Shown here: positions 28,367 through 36,367 of the stretch, one piece after another
How positions within the stretch are numbered: the first letter of the stretch is position 1
How the letters are laid out: each line of letters opens with the position of its first letter
The notes under the pieces: generated by a model
What the model was told of the DNA's origin: nothing
What the model saw: only the letters and a program-made list of their open reading frames with translations
The model's database searches: none
Position numbers and translations under genes: made by a program
Assembly: GCF_012927115.1 (NCBI RefSeq)
Contig: NZ_JABBFY010000001.1
Coordinates: 682,001 to 746,000 of the forward strand
DNA: 64,000 nt
Origin: Sphingomonas sp. G-3-2-10
GTDB lineage: Bacteria > Pseudomonadota > Alphaproteobacteria > Sphingomonadales > Sphingomonadaceae
Direction of reading: 5' to 3'

Positions 28367-28782
28367 GCCCCCGGCGCCTCACCCAGCGCATCCGCATCGA
28401 TATAGCCGACAAGCCGCGGCGTCGCGGCGACGCCCCAGGCGTTGATCCCGGCCAGTTCCAGCACTTCGAACGTTTCGCCGGCAGCGAGTTCGGCAACCAC
28501 GTCCGAATCGATCTTGGGTCCGGCGCGCAGCGCGACCGCGCGGGCAAGGGCGCGTGGCATCGGCGAGGCATAATGTGGCGCGAATACGCGGTCCGCGAGG
28601 CGGATATCGGCAAGGTCGCCACGAACCGCGTCGACGCGAGGATCGACCGGCGCGGAGACTCCGGTCAGTGCGAAGCGTTTACGCGTTGGCCCTTTGGGCG
28701 ACAGGCTCGCTGATGTTTCCCCCTGAGAGGAAGTGCCCGAATTCTGCAAGAAAATCAGCCCCTTCAGTCGTTCGCGCGACAA
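28363..28782 (-). CDS. SH3-like domain protein, start uncertain
   Basis: The last 100 residues or so form a bacterial SH3-like unit: ALRAGPKIDSDVVAELAAGETFEVLELAGINAWGV and a final VGYIDADAL. The ATG at 28782 lies about 100 bases inside marR in another frame; the region up to residue 37 looks unlike the rest. A non-ATG start near 28668 is possible. It is coupled to argC by a four-base overlap. There is no clear signal peptide, which is unusual for an SH3b protein. Confidence 0.65.
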   Translation of the reverse strand: MSRERLKGLIFLQNSGTSSQGETSASLSPKGPTRKRFALTGVSAPVDPRVDAVRGDLADIRLADRVFAPHYASPMPRALARAVALRAGPKIDSDVVAELAAGETFEVLELAGINAWGVAATPRLVGYIDADALGEAPGA

Positions 28783-29032
28783 AGATGTTACGCTTGTCCG
28801 TATCGTCGCGCTGACGGCGCAGATAGCCGAGCGCGCCGAGCCGGTTCAAGGCTCGCGTCACGACCGGCTTAGAGACATTGAGCGCCCGCGCCAAGCCGCG
28901 CACGGTATGCGGGCCCGGATCGAGGTAAACGAGCAACAGTAGGGCCATCTGGCGATTGGTGAGGTCCGGCTCTCCCGATCGAACATAGTCGATCAACGTG
29001 TTCTTCCAGGAGGCAAGCGATCTGTCTGACAT
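28679..29032 (-). CDS. MarR-family transcriptional regulator
   Basis: 117 residues from the ATG at 29032. It has a winged helix-turn-helix with LTNRQMALLLLVYLDPGPHTVRGLARALNVSKPVVTRALN and the wing YLRRQRDDTDKRNIFV, typical MarR. It heads the marR-SH3-argC run and is divergent from secG. Ligand and target are unknown; it may control its own run. A GTG nine bases upstream is an alternative start. Confidence 0.85.
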   Translation of the reverse strand: MSDRSLASWKNTLIDYVRSGEPDLTNRQMALLLLVYLDPGPHTVRGLARALNVSKPVVTRALNRLGALGYLRRQRDDTDKRNIFVARTTEGADFLAEFGHFLSGGNISEPVAQRANA

Positions 29033-29286
29033 GGCGTTCACGGTCTTTACTCTATCCGTTACGGCCCCGGCACAGGCCGGAGTTATCCGCCACTAAACGC
29101 GCGTGGGGCCCGCAAGTTTCAGTCCGCGGGCGAAATGTTACGGATACGGGACGAGTCGTTTCGGATGCGGCATGTCGATCGGCTGGGGCGGCGGGCCGCT
29201 TCGGGCGCAGCGTCGACGCAAGATGGTTGAACCCGCACCGCGCCTCCACTATGTCGCGCCTTTCCGCAAAAGGTCCGCGCTTCCCG

Positions 29287-29676
29287 ATGTTCACTTTCCT
29301 GCTCGTCATTCAGTTCGTCGTCGCCGCCATGCTGGTGACGGTGATCCTCATGCAAAAGTCGGAAGGCGGCGGCCTGACCACGGGCGGCAGCCCGTCGGGC
29401 CTGATGTCGGCGCGCGGCGCTGCGGATTTCCTGACGCGCGCGACGTCGATCCTGGCGACGGCGTTCATCGTGCTGTGCATCGCGCTGGCGGTAATGGCGG
29501 CCAGCCGCCGCTCGGTTTCGGTCGATGCGTCGCTTCAGAAGACTCCGGCAGCCTCGGTGCCCGCCACTGGCACGGCGCCCGCAACCGGCAATAGCGCGGC
29601 TCCGGCCCCGCAGGGCGCGGCGCCCGCCAATTCGACCACCCCGGCAGGCAACACCAGCCGGCCCTTCGGTCAGTAA
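29287..29676 (+). CDS. secG: Preprotein translocase subunit SecG
   Basis: 129 residues from the ATG at 29287. Two membrane segments (FTFLLVIQFVVAAMLVTVIL and the second from SILATAFIVLCIALAV) flank the conserved QKSEGGGL and RGAADFLTRAT loop, as in SecG. The last 45 or so residues are a Pro/Ala/Thr-rich extension. It is part of SecYEG in the inner membrane. pyrG follows after a terminator. Confidence 0.93.
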   Translation: MFTFLLVIQFVVAAMLVTVILMQKSEGGGLTTGGSPSGLMSARGAADFLTRATSILATAFIVLCIALAVMAASRRSVSVDASLQKTPAASVPATGTAPATGNSAAPAPQGAAPANSTTPAGNTSRPFGQ

Positions 29677-29680
29677 GGTG

Positions 29681-29706
29681 AACCCCGCGGAAACGCGGGG
29701 TTTTCT
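29681..29706 (+). terminator. Terminator after secG
   Basis: Hairpin CCCCGCGG-AA-ACGCGGGG followed by TTTTCTCTTC, five bases past the secG stop. Confidence 0.85.
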
Positions 29707-29810
29707 CTTCAGCCGCTCCGCCGCCGCGCGGAGCTTTCCACAAAAAAAGTGCGCTGCCCCGGATTCGGGTGCTTTCGGCGCGCGTCCATTCACGCTAGGC
29801 ATTTTCCCCC

Positions 29811-31442
29811 ATGGCGCGGTATATTTTCATCACCGGCGGCGTGGTCTCCTCGCTCGGTAAAGGTCTCATGGCGGCGAGTCTCGCTGCCCTCCTCCAGGCG
29901 CGGGGCTATTCGGTCCGCATCCGCAAGTTCGATCCCTATCTGAACGTCGATCCGGGCACGATGTCGCCCTATCAGCATGGCGAAGTCTATGTGACCGACG
30001 ACGGGGCGGAAACCGATCTCGACCTCGGCCATTACGAGCGCTTCACCGGCGTCGCGTCGCGCCAGTCGGACAACGTCACCTCGGGCCGGATCTACCAGCA
30101 GATCATCACGCGTGAGCGCAAGGGCGATTATCTGGGCGCCACCGTGCAAGTGATCCCGCACGTGACCGACGCGATCAAGGAATTCGCCCAGGCAGACACC
30201 GACGGCCTCGATTTCGTGCTGTGCGAGATCGGCGGCACTGTGGGCGACATCGAGTCGCTGCCGTTCATCGAAGCGATTCGCCAGCTTCGCAACGATCTGG
30301 GCCGCGGCAACTCGGTCAGCGTCCATCTGACGCTGGTGCCGTACATCGCCGCTGCGGGCGAACTGAAGACCAAGCCGACCCAGCACAGCGTGCGCGAACT
30401 CGCCGCGCTGGGCGTTCAGCCCGACGTGCTGGTCTGCCGCAGCGAACAGCCCCTGCCGGAAGGCGAGCGCGCCAAGATCGCGCTGTTCTGCAACGTCCGC
30501 AAGGAAGCGGTCATTCCGGCGCTCGACGCGAGGAGCATCTATGCGGTGCCCGCGCAGTATCACGCGCAGGGCCTCGACAGCGAAGTGCTGCGTGCCTTCG
30601 GGATCGATCCGGGCGCTGCGCCGTCGCTGGCGCGCTGGGAAGACATTACGGAGCGCCTCGACAATCCCGAGGGCGAAGTCACGATCGGCGTGGTCGGCAA
30701 ATATGTCGGCCTGCCGGATGCGTACAAGTCGCTCCACGAAGCGCTGGTTCATGGCGGCATCGCCAATCGCGTGAAGGTCAATGTCCGCTGGCTCGACGCC
30801 GAGCTGTTCGAGGGCGATGCCGACGAGATCGCCGCGCAGCTCGAGCCGATGCACGCGATCCTCGTCCCCGGCGGGTTCGGCGAACGCGGCAGCGAAGGCA
30901 AGATCGCCAGCGTCCGCTTCGCGCGCGAGCGTGGGGTGCCGTTCTTCGGCATCTGTCTCGGGATGCAGATGGCATGCGTCGAAGGCGCGCGGGCACAGGG
31001 CCTCGCCAATGCATCGACCACCGAGTTCGGCGAGACCGATACCCCGATCGTCGGCCTCATTACTGAATGGCTGGGCAAGGACGGCCTTCAGAAGCGCGAG
31101 CAGGGCGGCGATCTGGGCGGTACGATGCGCCTTGGCGCCTATCCGGCGAAGCTGGCGGGCAACAGCGTGGTCAATTCGATCTATCAGGCGACCGACATCA
31201 GCGAGCGCCATCGCCACCGCTACGAAGTGAATACGCACTACAAGGACGCGCTGGAGGCCGGCGGTCTCGTCTTCTCGGGCATGTCGCCCGACGGTACGTT
31301 GCCCGAAATCGTCGAGCGGCCGGATCACCCCTGGTTCGTCGGCGTCCAGTTCCATCCGGAGCTGAAGTCGAAGCCGTTCGATCCGCACCCGCTGTTCCGC
31401 AGCTTCATCGAAGCAGCGGTGCGCCAGAGCCGATTGGTCTGA
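29811..31442 (+). CDS. pyrG: CTP synthase
   Basis: 543 residues. The synthetase domain begins [18 protein letters not shown] with the P-loop. The glutaminase domain has PGGFGERG, the nucleophile Cys in GICLGMQMA, and the His-Glu pair in [10 protein letters not shown]. It aminates UTP to CTP using glutamine. A GC hairpin without a T-run lies at 31451-31471 downstream. Confidence 0.98.
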   Translation: MARYIFITGGVVSSLGKGLMAASLAALLQARGYSVRIRKFDPYLNVDPGTMSPYQHGEVYVTDDGAETDLDLGHYERFTGVASRQSDNVTSGRIYQQIITRERKGDYLGATVQVIPHVTDAIKEFAQADTDGLDFVLCEIGGTVGDIESLPFIEAIRQLRNDLGRGNSVSVHLTLVPYIAAAGELKTKPTQHSVRELAALGVQPDVLVCRSEQPLPEGERAKIALFCNVRKEAVIPALDARSIYAVPAQYHAQGLDSEVLRAFGIDPGAAPSLARWEDITERLDNPEGEVTIGVVGKYVGLPDAYKSLHEALVHGGIANRVKVNVRWLDAELFEGDADEIAAQLEPMHAILVPGGFGERGSEGKIASVRFARERGVPFFGICLGMQMACVEGARAQGLANASTTEFGETDTPIVGLITEWLGKDGLQKREQGGDLGGTMRLGAYPAKLAGNSVVNSIYQATDISERHRHRYEVNTHYKDALEAGGLVFSGMSPDGTLPEIVERPDHPWFVGVQFHPELKSKPFDPHPLFRSFIEAAVRQSRLV

Positions 31443-31490
31443 TGAGGGAGCCCCGGTCAGCGGCCGGGGCGATCGCTGCGGGCCGGGCGA

Positions 31491-31715
31491 TCAGTCGCCC
31501 GCGTTCAGCCGCGCGGCCTCGGCCTCATATTCCTCGGCCATATTCGTAAGCGAATCGCGGGTCCGCGGATCCAGCACGCTGCTGCACAGCCGGCGGCAGC
31601 GCGCCGCCTGCGCGCGCAGCGTTTCCGCGCGCGTTTCGCGGTCACTTTCCTCAGGGTCGGAAAAGCTGATCGGCGCGACGTGCGCCGGGTTCGAACTGTC
31701 TAGATTGTCGTCCAT
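31491..31715 (-). CDS. Small acidic/helical protein of unknown function
   Basis: 74 residues from the ATG at 31715. A disordered acidic start is followed by a helical stretch (AETLRAQAARCRRLCSSVLDPRTRDSLTNMAEEYEAEAARL) that is common in short alphaproteobacterial hypothetical proteins. No membrane segment. It converges on pyrG and is divergent from the serine hydrolase. Confidence 0.6.
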   Translation of the reverse strand: MDDNLDSSNPAHVAPISFSDPEESDRETRAETLRAQAARCRRLCSSVLDPRTRDSLTNMAEEYEAEAARLNAGD

Positions 31716-31842
31716 TACGCCCAAACAAAAACCCCGTTCCCGCGCACGAAACGTCGAATCCGTACAAAGGTTCCGAACCGCGCCAAAAAAGTGACACGAG
31801 TCTGCGAGATGCTATCTGCGGAAGCGTGAAGGGGACGGCGTA

Positions 31843-32925
31843 ATGGATCGGCGCGGATTTATCGGAGTGTCCGCGGCTGCCGTCATGGCCGCGCAACCAG
31901 CCTTCGCCGCGGAGGAAGATGCGCTGGCCAAGGCAATCGCCGACCGGGCGGCTAGCTCGGGCTTCAGCGGCACCATCCTCGTCGCCCGGAACGGCAAGCC
32001 GATCTATCGCGGCGCGTTCGGGCAGGCAGAGCTGGCGTTCGGTGCGCCCTGTGCGGTCGATACGCGCTACCGCATCGCCTCGATCACGAAGCTGTTCACC
32101 GCCACGCTGATCCTCCGGCTCGAAGCGCAGGGCAAGCTGGGCCTCGATCGCACGATCCGGACCTGCCTGCCGCGCTATGCGGGGGAGGGCGCGGACAAGG
32201 TGACGATCCGGCAGTTGCTCAATCACACCTCGGGCATCGCCAATTTCGATTCCGTCACCAGCTACGAGGCGGCGATCAGGGACGGCATCCCGTCCTACCA
32301 GCTGCCGCAATCGAGCGACGCGCTGCTCGACAAGTTCGCCAGCGGCAAGCTGGTGCGCGAGCCGGGCAAGGCGTTCGAGTACAACAACGCCGATTACATC
32401 ATCCTCGGCAAGATCGTGGAGGCGCTGACCGGGCTCGACTATGACGCCGCGCTGCGCCGCGAGATCACCGCCCCGCTCGGCCTCGCCGAAACCGGGCTGC
32501 TGTTCCAGAACCGGGTGATGCCGCGACTGGCCTCGACCTATTTCAAATATGGCGAGCAGCCGCTGATCAACGACATGCCGGTCTATATGGAAAATTGGTA
32601 CGCGGCCGGCGGCATGTACGCGACCGTGGGCGACCTGCTCGGCTTCGCCAATGCGCTCTATGGCGGCAAGCTTATTGGCCAGGCGCAACTCGATGCGCTG
32701 CTCACGCCGGGGCTCGACGATTATGGCTTCGGCTTGTGGATCGCGAGCCTGAAGGTCGGCGAGAAGCGGCACCGATTCGCCCAGCGGCCGGGCAGCATCA
32801 TGGGCGCCAACGCGACCCTGCTGCATTTTCCCGACGATGCGCTGACGGTGGTGATCCTCGCCAACACCAACAAGGCCGATATCGACGCGTTCGGCTTCCA
32901 TATCGGGCGGACGGCTTTGGGCTGA
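31843..32925 (+). CDS. Serine hydrolase, beta-lactamase/DD-peptidase-like family
   Basis: 360 residues with a secretion signal (RRGFIGVSAAAVMAAQPAFA). The SxxK motif is ASITK (nucleophile Ser), the second motif is the YNN of FEYNNADY, and the family feature LLNHTSGI is present. This is the class C beta-lactamase/esterase-like fold. The substrate could be a peptide, ester or lactam; resistance cannot be inferred. It stands alone between pyrG and hsp20. Confidence 0.85.
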   Translation: MDRRGFIGVSAAAVMAAQPAFAAEEDALAKAIADRAASSGFSGTILVARNGKPIYRGAFGQAELAFGAPCAVDTRYRIASITKLFTATLILRLEAQGKLGLDRTIRTCLPRYAGEGADKVTIRQLLNHTSGIANFDSVTSYEAAIRDGIPSYQLPQSSDALLDKFASGKLVREPGKAFEYNNADYIILGKIVEALTGLDYDAALRREITAPLGLAETGLLFQNRVMPRLASTYFKYGEQPLINDMPVYMENWYAAGGMYATVGDLLGFANALYGGKLIGQAQLDALLTPGLDDYGFGLWIASLKVGEKRHRFAQRPGSIMGANATLLHFPDDALTVVILANTNKADIDAFGFHIGRTALG

Positions 32926-32937
32926 ACCCAGAAACGA

Positions 32938-32966
32938 AAGGCGCCCGGACCTCTCGATCCGGGCGC
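32938..32966. terminator. Terminator hairpin between serine hydrolase and hsp20
   Basis: GGCGCCCGGA and TCCGGGCGCC form a near-perfect stem. Read on the minus strand it is followed by TTTCGTTT, so it best serves hsp20; it also sits just past the serine hydrolase stop. A second GCGGCGTC/GACGCCGC hairpin lies at about 32974-33003. Confidence 0.65.
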
Positions 32967-33020
32967 CCCCTGGCGCGGCGTCCAAAGGGAGGAAGACGCC
33001 GCGAGCCGTGGTGGGTCGGG

Positions 33021-33488
33021 TTACGCCGCTTTGGCGGTGCTGTGCTCGATCGATTCGGCGGGCTTGTTGCCGCCGACGGCGATCTTCTTGGGCTTCATCG
33101 CTTCGGGCACTTCGCGGACCAGTTCGATGGTCAGCAGGCCGTCGGCCAGATCGGCGCTTTCGACGCGCACGAAATCGGCCAGTTCGAAACGGCGCTCGAA
33201 GCTGCGGTTGGCGATGCCGACATGCAGGAACGCGCCCTGGCTATTCTCGTTCTCGGCCTTCTTGCCGGCGACGACGAGCAGGTTCTGCTGCGCGGTGATG
33301 TCGATCTCGTCCGACTTGAAGCCGGCGATGGCGAGGGTGATCCGATAGCGGTCATCGGCCACGCGCTCGAGATTGAAGGGGGGATAATTCTCCGACGCCT
33401 GCTGGCGGGCGCTGGCTTCGAGCATGTCGAAAAGACGGTCGAATCCGATGGTCGAGCGGCGGAACGGAGTGAAGTCGAACTGACGCAT
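33021..33488 (-). CDS. Small heat-shock protein (Hsp20/IbpA-type)
   Basis: 155 residues from the ATG at 33488, with AGAGAGG nine bases upstream. N-terminal FDFTPFRRSTIGFDRLFDML is typical of IbpA-type proteins. The alpha-crystallin domain follows (YRITLAIAGFKSDEIDI, FERRFELADFV) with the LTIEL strand; the C-terminal IAV resembles the IxI/V motif. It is an ATP-independent holdase chaperone. Its leader carries a candidate heat-shock promoter and an RNA thermometer. Confidence 0.93.
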   Translation of the reverse strand: MRQFDFTPFRRSTIGFDRLFDMLEASARQQASENYPPFNLERVADDRYRITLAIAGFKSDEIDITAQQNLLVVAGKKAENENSQGAFLHVGIANRSFERRFELADFVRVESADLADGLLTIELVREVPEAMKPKKIAVGGNKPAESIEHSTAKAA

Positions 33489-33578
33489 TTCAAAACCTCT
33501 CTTGAGCAAGTTGAACGTCCTGATCCGGACCCGAAATCGGCGTCCGGCGGTGTTTCGCGGCCCATTGCGGCGCCGCGT
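33489..33578 (-). ncRNA. Candidate ROSE-like RNA thermometer in the hsp20 leader
   Basis: The leader ends CTTGCTCAAGAGAGGTTTTG just before the ATG. The TTGCT four bases before the AGAGAGG ribosome binding site is the conserved ROSE pairing partner that masks the site in alphaproteobacterial small heat-shock mRNAs; TTCAA/TTGAA would close the hairpin. Upstream CCGGACG..CGTCC-type pairs may form further stems. Folding was judged by eye. Confidence 0.5.
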
Positions 33579-33583
33579 ATCCC

Positions 33584-33614
33584 TTATCTTGGATCGCGGT
33601 ATCCGGGTTTCAAG
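33584..33614 (-). promoter_or_regulatory. Candidate RpoH (sigma-32) promoter of hsp20
   Basis: On the minus strand CTTGAAA is followed after 15 bases by CCAAGATA, resembling the heat-shock consensus (CTTGAAA, then CCCATnT-like). The inferred start gives a leader of about 90 bases, a suitable length for a ROSE element. Confidence 0.5.
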
Positions 33615-33707
33615 AGGGGCTGAATCCACGCTTTTCTGCGGCGAAACGCACCCGATCCGCGCCGTAAAACGCGCGCTAGGGCTTCCCAAAGATTCCCTTT
33701 GTCGATT

Positions 33708-33721
33708 ATTCCTATAGGAAT
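33708..33721. promoter_or_regulatory. Palindrome upstream of the TonB receptor at 33761
   Basis: ATTCC-TATA-GGAAT is a perfect 14-base palindrome about 40 bases before the ATG, within the likely promoter. It may be an operator or an extended -10 region; the cognate regulator is unknown. Confidence 0.35.
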
Positions 33722-33760
33722 GATGGAGTTTAATTGGGCAACGTTCAAAGGGGATCAAGA

Positions 33761-36223
33761 ATGCGCCTAACGAAACTCGCTCTGACATTACTCGTCGGCA
33801 CCGCGCCGGTTGCCGCATTCGCACAGACGAGCGATCCGGTGACCGTAACCGGGCAGAACGACGGCGCACCGAGCACGCCCGGCGATCAGGATCGTACCGA
33901 GGACGATGTTCAGCGCAGTTCGGCGTCTTCCGAAATCATCGTCACCGCCCGCCGCCGTGCGGAGCAGGTGCAGGACGTACCGATCCCGATCTCGGTGGTC
34001 GGCGTGAAGGAACTGGACAGCACCGGCAGCTTCAATGTGCAGCGTCTCCAGCAGATCCAGCCGACGCTTCAATTCTATTCGTCGAACCCGCGCAACTCGT
34101 CGGTCAACATCCGCGGTCTCGGCGCGCCGCTTGGCCTCACCAATGACGGCATCGACCAGGGCGTCGGCGTGTATATCGACCAGATCTATTTCAGCCGCGT
34201 CGCAGTCGCCACGCTCGATTTTCTCGACATCCAGCAGGTCGAGACGCTGCGCGGGCCGCAGGGCACGCTGTACGGCAAGAACACCGTTGCCGGCGCGATC
34301 AACATCACCAGCAAGGCGCCCAGCTTCACCTTCGAGGGCCGCGCCGAAGTGACCGTGGGCAATCTCGAGTTCAAGCAGGCCAAGGCGTCGGTCTCCGGCC
34401 CGCTCGCCGACAATGTCGCGGTGCGCCTCGGTGCGTCGACCACCAGCCGCCAGGGCACGATCTACAACGTCGCCAGCGGCACCTATATCAACGGGCAGGA
34501 CAATATCGGCATCCGCGGATCGGTGCTGTGGAAGGTCAGCGACGTCCTCAAGCTGACTCTGTCGGGCGATTATAATCGCCAGAACCCGAATTGCTGCGCG
34601 CAGATCTATGTCCGCTATGGCCCGACCCAGCGTGCGGCAGCCCGCCAGTATCCGGCGCTGACCGCGGCATTCGGCTATTCGGTGCCGAGCACCAACCCGT
34701 TCGATCGCCTGACCGACGTCGACGCCGAACTGAACGCGCTCAACGTCCTTGGCGGCGCATCGCTGCGCGCCGAGCTCGAACTGGGCAACGGCGTGCTGAC
34801 CTCGGTTTCGGCATGGCGCTTCTGGGACTGGGGCCCGAAGAACGATCGCGACTTCACCGGCCTGCCGATCACCACCCTGTCGCAAAATCCGACCGAACAG
34901 ACCCAGTTCACCCAGGAATTCCGCTATGCCGGCGAAGGCAAGGGTTTCGACTATGTCGTCGGCGCCTTCGCATTCTATCAGGACATCCACACCACCGGCA
35001 CGCAGCGCCAGGGGCCGGCGGCGAGCCGCTGGCTGATCAATCCCAGCAACGCGCTGGCGAACGATCCGACCGTGCTCGACGGCCTGACCGCGAACAACGA
35101 CATCCGCCTGAAGAACTTCAGCGGCGCGGTATTCGCCAAGGTGAATTGGGAGGTCACCGATCAGTTCACTCTCTCGCCGGGCATCCGCGTCAATTACGAC
35201 GACAAGGTCGGCAGCTATGTCAGCATCGTGCGTGACGGGCAGGGCAACCTCGTCCCCGCGACCGGCGGCACGGCGCGCCAGATCGAGCAGCGCACGGCAG
35301 TGACTCCGCAGGCCTTCCGCGACGAATCGTTCAAGGAATGGAACCTCACCTACGACTTCACCGCGTCGTTCAAGCCGACCCGCGACGTGCTGATCTACGC
35401 AACCTATGCGCACACGTTCAAATCGGGCGGCCTGAACCTCAACGGCGTTCCGGTCGTGGCCGGCGTCGCCCAGACCCAGTTCGCCCAGGTGAAGCCGGAG
35501 AAGGTCGATCACTTCGAAATCGGTGCGAAGACCCAGTTCTGGGATCGCCGCGCCACGCTGAACATCACGGGCTACTGGACCTCGATCAAGGACTATCAGG
35601 CGCTGGTCAATGACGGCCAGAATTCGACCCTGCGCGGTTATCTGGCCAATGCCGGCCAGGTCCGTGTCCGCGGCATCGAGGCCGACTTCTCGGTCCGTCC
35701 GTCCGACCGCTTCAGCTTCTATGTGAACGGCGCCTACACCGATCACGAATATGTCGACTTCAAGAACGCCCCGTGCCCGCCGGAGCTTTCGGGTGGCGGT
35801 AGCGGCGCAGTGATCGGCGCACCCGGTACGCCCAACACCAACAGCCCGACTGCCTGTGACATTTCGGGTCAGTGGCTTCCGGGTATCTCGAACTGGGCCT
35901 TCTCTTTCGGCGGCGAATACAACGTGCCGGCGAACCTGCTGGGCGAGGATGGCGAGATCTATATCGGCGGCGACGGCAACTACCGCTCGAAATTCTCGTC
36001 CAACGCCTCGCGTTCGATCTACACCGACATCGAAGGCTATGCGCTGGCCAACTTCCGGCTCGGCTTCCGCACCGAGAAGTTCAACATCTTCGGCTGGGTC
36101 CGCAACGCCTTCGATCAGGAATATTTCGATCTGCTGGCGACCACGCCGGGCAATACCGGCCTGATCGCCGGCAACCCGGGCGACCCGCGCACCTATGGTG
36201 CAACCGTGTCGCTCAACTTCTGA
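33761..36223 (+). CDS. TonB-dependent outer-membrane receptor
   Basis: 820 residues from the ATG at 33761 (AAAGGGGAT upstream). It has a signal peptide, then a linker and TonB-box-like EIIVTARRRAEQVQDVPIPISVV. The plug domain shows NIRGLGAPLG and VETLRGPQGTLYGKN, and the beta-barrel ends in an aromatic C-terminal Phe (SLNF). Such receptors import siderophores, vitamins, sugars or aromatic compounds. Its substrate is unknown. It converges on the second receptor. Confidence 0.92.
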   Translation: MRLTKLALTLLVGTAPVAAFAQTSDPVTVTGQNDGAPSTPGDQDRTEDDVQRSSASSEIIVTARRRAEQVQDVPIPISVVGVKELDSTGSFNVQRLQQIQPTLQFYSSNPRNSSVNIRGLGAPLGLTNDGIDQGVGVYIDQIYFSRVAVATLDFLDIQQVETLRGPQGTLYGKNTVAGAINITSKAPSFTFEGRAEVTVGNLEFKQAKASVSGPLADNVAVRLGASTTSRQGTIYNVASGTYINGQDNIGIRGSVLWKVSDVLKLTLSGDYNRQNPNCCAQIYVRYGPTQRAAARQYPALTAAFGYSVPSTNPFDRLTDVDAELNALNVLGGASLRAELELGNGVLTSVSAWRFWDWGPKNDRDFTGLPITTLSQNPTEQTQFTQEFRYAGEGKGFDYVVGAFAFYQDIHTTGTQRQGPAASRWLINPSNALANDPTVLDGLTANNDIRLKNFSGAVFAKVNWEVTDQFTLSPGIRVNYDDKVGSYVSIVRDGQGNLVPATGGTARQIEQRTAVTPQAFRDESFKEWNLTYDFTASFKPTRDVLIYATYAHTFKSGGLNLNGVPVVAGVAQTQFAQVKPEKVDHFEIGAKTQFWDRRATLNITGYWTSIKDYQALVNDGQNSTLRGYLANAGQVRVRGIEADFSVRPSDRFSFYVNGAYTDHEYVDFKNAPCPPELSGGGSGAVIGAPGTPNTNSPTACDISGQWLPGISNWAFSFGGEYNVPANLLGEDGEIYIGGDGNYRSKFSSNASRSIYTDIEGYALANFRLGFRTEKFNIFGWVRNAFDQEYFDLLATTPGNTGLIAGNPGDPRTYGATVSLNF

Positions 36224-36318
36224 GCCAAGGCCTTTGAGAGCTTGGTCCTCCACCATGGCCGGGGAGGGCTGAGGGGAGGGGATCGCCGCCCGCGCGGTCC
36301 CCTCCTTCCCAAACACAG

Positions 36319-36350
36319 AAAAGGGGACCGGATCGCTCCGGTCCCCTTTT
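36319..36350. terminator. Bidirectional terminator between two convergent TonB receptors
   Basis: AAAAGGGGACCGGA and TCCGGTCCCCTTTT form a perfect 14-pair stem with a four-base loop; the A- and T-runs serve both strands. Confidence 0.92.
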
Positions 36351-36367
36351 CCCGTTCCGCGTGACGA

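Noticed and set aside
31843..32925. Beta-lactamase resistance gene
   Set aside because: SxxK and YNN motifs place it in the broad serine-hydrolase family, but no feature distinguishes a lactamase from an esterase or peptidase.
33788..36316. 842-residue open frame antisense to the TonB receptor
   Set aside because: It is a GC-rich shadow frame rich in Arg, Asp and Ala with no domain, while the opposite strand has a full receptor with signal peptide, plug and barrel.
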